DNA from: Kalymmatonema hyalinum WJT4-NPBG1 | GTDB taxonomy: Bacteria; Cyanobacteriota; Cyanobacteriia; Cyanobacteriales; Nostocaceae | Direction: 5' to 3' | NCBI GenBank assembly: GCA_019359075.1 | Contig: JAHHIB010000087.1 | Coordinates: 1-36,958 of the forward strand | DNA: 36,958 nt | In this document: in pieces, positions 33,025-36,958 of the stretch | Numbering within the stretch: the stretch's first letter is position 1 | How the letters are laid out: each line of letters opens with the position of its first letter | Notes under the pieces: generated by a model | The model's database searches: none | The model's input: the letters and a program-made list of their open reading frames with translations, nothing else | What the model was told of the DNA's origin: nothing | Program-made: the position numbers and the translations under genes

Positions 33025-33678
33025 ATGCATCAGAAATCGCCACAACGGCAAATTCTGAATACTAATAGCTATAACTACTTGCTGTTTTTGCCTAAAAGCA
33101 ATGAAGCACAAGAGTTTCGTTTACCGATGATTTTGTTTTTACATGGTGCTGGTGAGCGAGGTTCTAACCTAGAGGATCTTAAAAGGATCGGTGTCGCTAA
33201 GATAGTGGAGGAGCAGCCCGATTTCCCGTTCATTGTTGTGTCTCCGCAGTGTCCGCGAGGTGAACGGTGGTCAGTTAACCTCTTGAGCGCCCTTTTGGAT
33301 GACGTTATGGCTCAGTACCACGTCGATCTGGATCGGGTTTACCTAACTGGCTTAAGCATGGGTGGATATGGCACATGGCACTTGGCAGCAGCTCAGCCGG
33401 ATAGGTTTGCAGCAATAGCACCAATTTGCGGTGGTGGGAACCCTGATGAAGCTTATCGTTTAAAAAATCTGCCTGTATGGGTATTTCATGGAGCACGCGA
33501 TCGCATTGTGCCACTCAGCGAGTCTGAAGAAATGGTCCAAGCACTGAAAAAGTGCGGCGCAAATAATGTGAACTTTACAGTGTATCCCCAGGCTGATCAC
33601 GACTCATGGACCCAGACTTATAACAATCCAATGTTGTACGACTGGTTTTTGCAGCATCAAGGTTCAATTGCAACTTAA
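33025..33678 (+). CDS. Alpha/beta hydrolase (esterase/phospholipase type)
   Basis: A 217-residue protein starting MHQKSPQRQIL; this ATG lies 7 bases after the preceding stop and gives the best N-terminus. The alpha/beta-hydrolase marks are complete: oxyanion loop FLHGAGERG (38-46), nucleophile GLSMGGYG (Ser111), acid Asp159 in GARDRIVP, and base His192 in QADHDSW. It is related to small carboxylesterases and prolyl-oligopeptidase-like enzymes. The substrate is unknown. Together with the fibrillin-like gene it may act on thylakoid lipids, but this is only inferred from adjacency. Confidence 0.87.
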   Translation: MHQKSPQRQILNTNSYNYLLFLPKSNEAQEFRLPMILFLHGAGERGSNLEDLKRIGVAKIVEEQPDFPFIVVSPQCPRGERWSVNLLSALLDDVMAQYHVDLDRVYLTGLSMGGYGTWHLAAAQPDRFAAIAPICGGGNPDEAYRLKNLPVWVFHGARDRIVPLSESEEMVQALKKCGANNVNFTVYPQADHDSWTQTYNNPMLYDWFLQHQGSIAT

Positions 33679-33735
33679 TATTGTTTAGCGCTTAGGTGAT
33701 TTTTTTGTGTTGTAACTATCTATTCAAATAAAACT

Positions 33736-33776
33736 ATGAGTGCAAACTAAGCTGTATTAGCTCAGTTTGCACTCAT
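33736..33776. terminator. Long hairpin downstream of the hydrolase gene
   Basis: ATGAGTGCAAACTAAGCT (33736-33753) and AGCTCAGTTTGCACTCAT (33759-33776) pair at 17 of 18 positions with a 5-base loop. No T-run follows directly. It lies 57 bases after the stop codon of the hydrolase gene. Confidence 0.65.
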
Positions 33777-34295
33777 ACTAGTATCTAACTGTGTTAACTA
33801 GTCTGATGAGGTTAAGTAATATAGTTTATATATTAGAAAATATAAAGAAATTTGCTTCTATCTAAAGTCGTAAATATTATCTCTCAAAAGAGACTCATTT
33901 TCTGCTATAACGCAGCATTTTAAATAGAATTAAGGTTTAGAGAAAATCTGCTACCTCTCAGTCACTAGGAGGATGGAGCTAAAGTCATAAGTTTTTAGCC
34001 TTGAAGGCAGAGAGGACTTTAAAAAGAACGCAGAACACACAATATCGCTAACCTAACATTGGCGCTTATTTAGCAAGAAAAGAATTCTTTTTTTCTCCAT
34101 ACCATCAGGTATGGGAGTTTTGACCAATGAAAAACAAGCCTACCACAAAGGAGGAATTCAGAATAAAAAATAAACTTATTTTTTTCTTTATTCTTCTGCC
34201 TTTGTTCTGCGTTTTCCTCATCTAACTCATCGTATAGGGAAATTCAAACTCCTACACTCTTAGAGCAAACAAATTGTTTATCAGGAGGTTAACAA
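33777..34295. other. Intergenic region with dispersed inverted repeats
   Basis: There is no gene. AACGCAGAACA (about 34026-34036) is mirrored by TGTTCTGCGTT further right (about 34204-34214), giving a MITE-like unit of about 190 bases. A small hairpin CCATACC-ATCA-GGTATGG lies near 34097-34114. A strong ribosome site AGGAGGT ends the region at the next gene. Confidence 0.5.
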
Positions 34296-35411
34296 ATGAC
34301 AGTGACAAACAGTAAGCGCATTCGTTACGCCGTCATAGGACTGGGTTGGATTGCCCAAGAAGACGTGCTGCCTGCTTTTGCCCACACCGAAAATTCGCAA
34401 CTGGTTGCCTTATTTTCTGAAGATCCAATCAAGCGTCAGGAACTCGGCAAACAGTATGGAGTGAAAACTTACACCTACGAAGAGTATGATAACTGCCTCA
34501 AAAGTGGCGAAATAGATGCAGTTTACATTGCGCTGCCTAACCATCTTCACTGCGATTATACTGTGCGGGCGGCAAAGGCTGGCGTTCATGTGCTTTGCGA
34601 AAAGCCAATGGCAGTCACAGAGCAAGAATGCGAACAGATGATTCGCGCTTGCCTTGAAAACAATGTCAAGCTGATGATCGCCTACCGTTTGCACTTTGAC
34701 AAAGCAAATATGCAGGCGGTAGAGATTGTTAATTCAGGCAAAATTGGCGACGCCCGTATCTTTAACTCTGTATTTTCTCAAAAGGTTGTTGAAGGCAACG
34801 TGCGGTTAGAACCAATCTCTAATGGTGGCGGTACTGTTTACGACATGGGGATATACTGCATCAATGCTGCCCGTTATCTCTTTCAAGATGAACCCACTGA
34901 AGTCGTTGCCTTCAGCGCTAGTAAAGCAGAGAAGCGCTTTGACGAAGCCGACGAAATGACCAGCGCTATTCTACGTTTTCCTGGAGAGAGACTGGCAACT
35001 TTCACTTCTAGCTTTGGCGTTGCGCCAGTTTCCACTTTGGTGGTTGCAGGCACAAAAGGCGACTTGCAGATGGACTCTGCATACTCTTATCAAGGCGAAC
35101 TGAAGCAACAAATTACCATCAACAATGAAACGCAGGAACAATCTTTTCCTGCTGGAAGCCAGTTTGCCGCAGAAATTATCTACTTCTCAGACTGTGTGCT
35201 CACTGGTAAAGACCCGGAACCCTCTGGTGAGGAAGGGTTAGCTGATATTCGGATCATTCGTGCTATCAATCAATCAGCACAAACAGGTCAGCCCGTCCAA
35301 CTGGGTGAGTTCAAGCGACAGCACAGACCAACGGCTGACCAGATCATTCAACGTCCAGAGAGTCAACAGCCAGAATTAATTCACGCAGCAGACCCTTCAG
35401 GTAAATCGTAA
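34296..35411 (+). CDS. Gfo/Idh/MocA family oxidoreductase
   Basis: A 371-residue protein with ideal AGGAGGT before the ATG. The Rossmann N-terminus has VIGLGWIAQED (13-23). The catalytic-lysine motif CEKPMAV has Lys at 103. The C-terminal domain carries GGGTVYDMGIYCINAARYL. Family members oxidise or reduce sugars and cyclitols with NAD(P). The last 30 residues (after GEFKRQHRPTADQIIQ) are an added polar tail. It is not in a sugar cluster here, so the substrate is unknown; a cyanobacterial glucose-fructose-oxidoreductase-like enzyme is one option. Confidence 0.87.
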   Translation: MTVTNSKRIRYAVIGLGWIAQEDVLPAFAHTENSQLVALFSEDPIKRQELGKQYGVKTYTYEEYDNCLKSGEIDAVYIALPNHLHCDYTVRAAKAGVHVLCEKPMAVTEQECEQMIRACLENNVKLMIAYRLHFDKANMQAVEIVNSGKIGDARIFNSVFSQKVVEGNVRLEPISNGGGTVYDMGIYCINAARYLFQDEPTEVVAFSASKAEKRFDEADEMTSAILRFPGERLATFTSSFGVAPVSTLVVAGTKGDLQMDSAYSYQGELKQQITINNETQEQSFPAGSQFAAEIIYFSDCVLTGKDPEPSGEEGLADIRIIRAINQSAQTGQPVQLGEFKRQHRPTADQIIQRPESQQPELIHAADPSGKS

Positions 35412-35437
35412 ATCATTCAAAATTCCAACAAACGGTT

Positions 35438-35470
35438 AAGAGTGGGGCGTCTTTTGCTCCGCTCTTATTT
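35438..35470 (+). terminator. Terminator of the oxidoreductase gene
   Basis: AAGAGTGGGGC (35438-35448) pairs with GCTCCGCTCTT (35456-35466), two positions being wobble pairs, and ATTT follows. It lies 26 bases after the stop codon. Confidence 0.7.
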
Positions 35471-35500
35471 CAATCCCTGATAGGGATTTATATAATTTAC
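35468..35500 (-). repeat. Isolated CRISPR-repeat-like palindrome
   Basis: On the minus strand it reads AATCCCTATCAGGGATTGAA, with an AT-rich 5' part before it. This is the core and end of repeats found in many cyanobacterial CRISPR arrays. The perfect dyad is AATCCCT (35472-35478) with AGGGATT (35482-35488). Only one copy is present, no second repeat or cas gene is near, and it overlaps the terminator tail. It could be chance, an orphan repeat, or a second terminator hairpin. Confidence 0.4.
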
Positions 35501-35603
35501 TTTTTGTCGCAATATTATATCGAACCACATTCAAAGCACCCGGACGTGTATTCAACCAAATGAAAACCGCCATAACTCATTTCAGAAAAATTTGGTAGAA
35601 AAT

Positions 35604-36068
35604 ATGGACATTAGAAGCCCAGCTTTTTTTATTGGTAGCACCATCCCGTTTAAATACACTTGCGATGGTGACAATATCTCTCCTCCTCTAGTGTGGGAAG
35701 CACCTCCTCAAGGAACAAAAAGCTTTGCCCTGATTGTGGATGACCCCGATGCACCCGACGGAACCTTTACCCATTGGGTTGTCTACAATTTACCTGCTGA
35801 TACCCGCGAATTACCAGAAGGGGTTACAAAAGAGCCCACACTTCCAGATGGTGGTATACAGGGAAAAAACAGTTTTGATGAGTTAGGTTTCGGGGGACCG
35901 TGTCCACCCAAAAACGGTGCTCATCGCTACTTTTTCAAAATCTTTGCGCTAGACCAACCGCTTGATTTACCACCAGGAGCAAGCAAAGAACAGGTGATAG
36001 AGGCGATAGAGGGTCATGTGCTGGATAAAGCAGAACTGATGGGACGCTACGCAAGAGAAACTGGTTAA
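35604..36068 (+). CDS. YbhB/YbcL-type PEBP family protein
   Basis: A 154-residue protein starting MDIRSPAFFIGSTIP. It carries the family signatures DDPDAPDGTFTHWVVYNLP and GPCPPKNGAHRYFFKIFALD. Bacterial PEBP proteins (YbhB/YbcL) have a ligand pocket for phosphoryl or anionic groups; their role is poorly known. The length is normal. The ATG at 35604 is preferred to the TTG at 35592. Its stop abuts a GC-rich repeat island. Confidence 0.9.
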   Translation: MDIRSPAFFIGSTIPFKYTCDGDNISPPLVWEAPPQGTKSFALIVDDPDAPDGTFTHWVVYNLPADTRELPEGVTKEPTLPDGGIQGKNSFDELGFGGPCPPKNGAHRYFFKIFALDQPLDLPPGASKEQVIEAIEGHVLDKAELMGRYARETG

Positions 36069-36295
36069 TTGGCGGAGCGAGGGCGCTTTTCTCCCGCTGA
36101 GTCCTCCGGGCACGCACTCGCATTCGCGATGGGCAAAGCCCTGCATAAAGGCGATGGCACGGAGCGCCCGCTGAGTCCTCCGGACACGCACTCGCGTATG
36201 CGATGCTCCCGTTCGGCGCAGCCGTGCCGTAGGCATAGGGAGCCGCGCAAGGCGCGATGGCGCAAAGCGCCCGCTTTACAGCGATCGCATTGAAA
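36069..36295. repeat. GC-rich palindromic repeat island
   Basis: Dense palindromic words (GCTGAGTCCTCCGG twice, CACGCACTCGC twice, GCCGTAGGCATAGGGAG) occupy about 225 bases right after the PEBP gene. Several overlapping open frames here are repeat translations. The style is as at 24920-25345 and inside 3991-4318. Confidence 0.75.
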
Positions 36296-36561
36296 ATCGG
36301 AATTTGGTCGATGCACTTTGTTGCGATGCTTACCTTGAGTTTGCCGATTAGGTTAGCTGTCATCTCGAAACATGAGGTTACAGCTTTTTTTATCAATAAA
36401 CAAGACGCTTTTTTCAAAAAGCTTACTAAATATATAGCTACATCTAGGTTTCGTCTTTTCCTACTTTTTCAATTTGTAAAAATATAAAAACTGGCTACGA
36501 ATCCCACTTTTTCCACTTACTATAATTTGTAACATTTTTGATAGCGGGACTTAAACAAAAA

Positions 36562-36861
36562 TTAAGCCCAAATAAAGCCCAAACTGGCTTTATAAGCGGT
36601 AAATACGTCACGATTATGGGTTAACCAATCAAAGAATCGGTAAGACATAGCGGTTCTGAAAGCTTCTAAAGCTTCAATAAAGGTGTTCAAAGGTTTCGAG
36701 GCCCACCTTCGTCTTAAACCCCCAGTCATCTGATGCCAAAGAATAAAAGTATAGGCGCAAAAAACCAGGATAAAATGCCGAAGTAGGCTTTTTTTATCTC
36801 GAACTTGATATTCTTTTAGCCCCAACCACCCCCAGGGTAAGCGCAAGAAAAAATGAGCCAA
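36562..36861 (-). pseudogene. C-terminal remnant of an IS701-like transposase
   Basis: The last 99 codons resemble the C-terminus of cyanobacterial IS701-type transposases (LGLKEYQVRDKKSLLRHF, LILWHQ-like VFCAYTFILWHQMTGG, FRTAMSYRFFDWL and the ending GFIWA). It has no true start: the upstream reading frame contains an in-frame TAG just before and a TAA further on, and the window ends at 36958. I read it as a decayed or truncated insertion sequence copy. The right side is missing, so a frameshifted intact copy beyond the edge cannot be excluded. Confidence 0.7.
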
Positions 36862-36958
36862 AAGATGCTAGACCCGACATTCCGCTCTGAGGTGATCGCA
36901 AATATGAATTTTCAGTAGATCGAAAAGTTACGAGATAATGAGGGTTTCAGCCAATATC

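Noticed and set aside
35468-35500. A CRISPR array
   Set aside because: Only one repeat-like unit, with no spacer periodicity and no cas genes.
35935-36417. Overlapping minus-strand frames after the PEBP gene
   Set aside because: Built from the repeat island and the antisense of the PEBP gene.
1-36958. tRNA or rRNA genes
   Set aside because: No T-loop-like GGTTCGAATCC patterns with a matching cloverleaf, and no rRNA-like stretches were found in the gaps.

Overview
The window looks like chromosomal DNA from a filamentous, probably Nostocales-type, cyanobacterium. I see four kinds of support. First, by my reading there are at least 18 copies of the HIP1 octamer GCGATCGC, spread through genes. 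Second, there is a CO2-uptake NDH-1 gene set (ndhF3/ndhD3/cupA type). Third, there is a CruP-type lycopene-cyclase paralogue, a family known from oxygenic phototrophs. Fourth, there are abundant GC-rich palindromic dispersed repeats and small cyanobacterial hypothetical genes. No rRNA, tRNA, prophage or complete CRISPR array was seen.

Layout. 1-826: right-end remnant of an IS200/IS605-like element, a 120-bp inverted-repeat element and a long leader. 827-3107: a phosphoketolase/transketolase-family ThDP enzyme with its own terminator. 3134-3958: two small hypothetical genes and a glutaredoxin, all overlapping. 3991-4545: a 328-bp MITE-like element abutting the 3' fragment of a lost gene, then a double-hairpin repeat. 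4677-5464: three small genes (DUF4926-like, a small ribbon-helix-helix-like protein, a one-TM protein). 5606-11365 (minus): ndhF3-like, a Tat-signal beta-carbonic anhydrase, ndhD3-like and cupA, in that transcription order. 11663-17845 (minus): a small membrane protein, then a surface-polysaccharide locus (GT4, GT2, Wzm, Wzt, GT2). 18241-19779: cruP. 20059-22365 (minus): a STAND (NB-ARC-like) ATPase with TPRs. 22551-24759: small membrane proteins around a ketopantoate-reductase-like gene. 24920-25345: GC-rich repeat island. 25366-29431: GNAT, murF, a TerB-like gene, a 52-residue membrane protein and a second GNAT. 29790-31343: a hydrophilic small protein, an isolated potC and a Cys-rich small protein. 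31824-36062: small hypothetical genes, a fibrillin-like protein with an alpha/beta hydrolase, a Gfo/Idh/MocA oxidoreductase and a PEBP protein. 36069-36958: another GC-rich island and the C-terminal remnant of an IS701-like transposase.

How the genes work together. The clearest system is the CO2-uptake cluster. NdhF3 and NdhD3 are the specialised antiporter-like subunits that, with CupA, make the NDH-1MS complex that hydrates CO2 on the thylakoid. Here a secreted beta-carbonic anhydrase gene lies between ndhF and ndhD, which suggests that carbonic anhydrase works on the lumenal side of the same complex. The second coherent unit is the Wzm/Wzt ABC exporter with three glycosyltransferases, a typical route for exporting a finished polysaccharide. 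Most of the rest are single genes separated by hairpins and dispersed repeats, as usual in these genomes.
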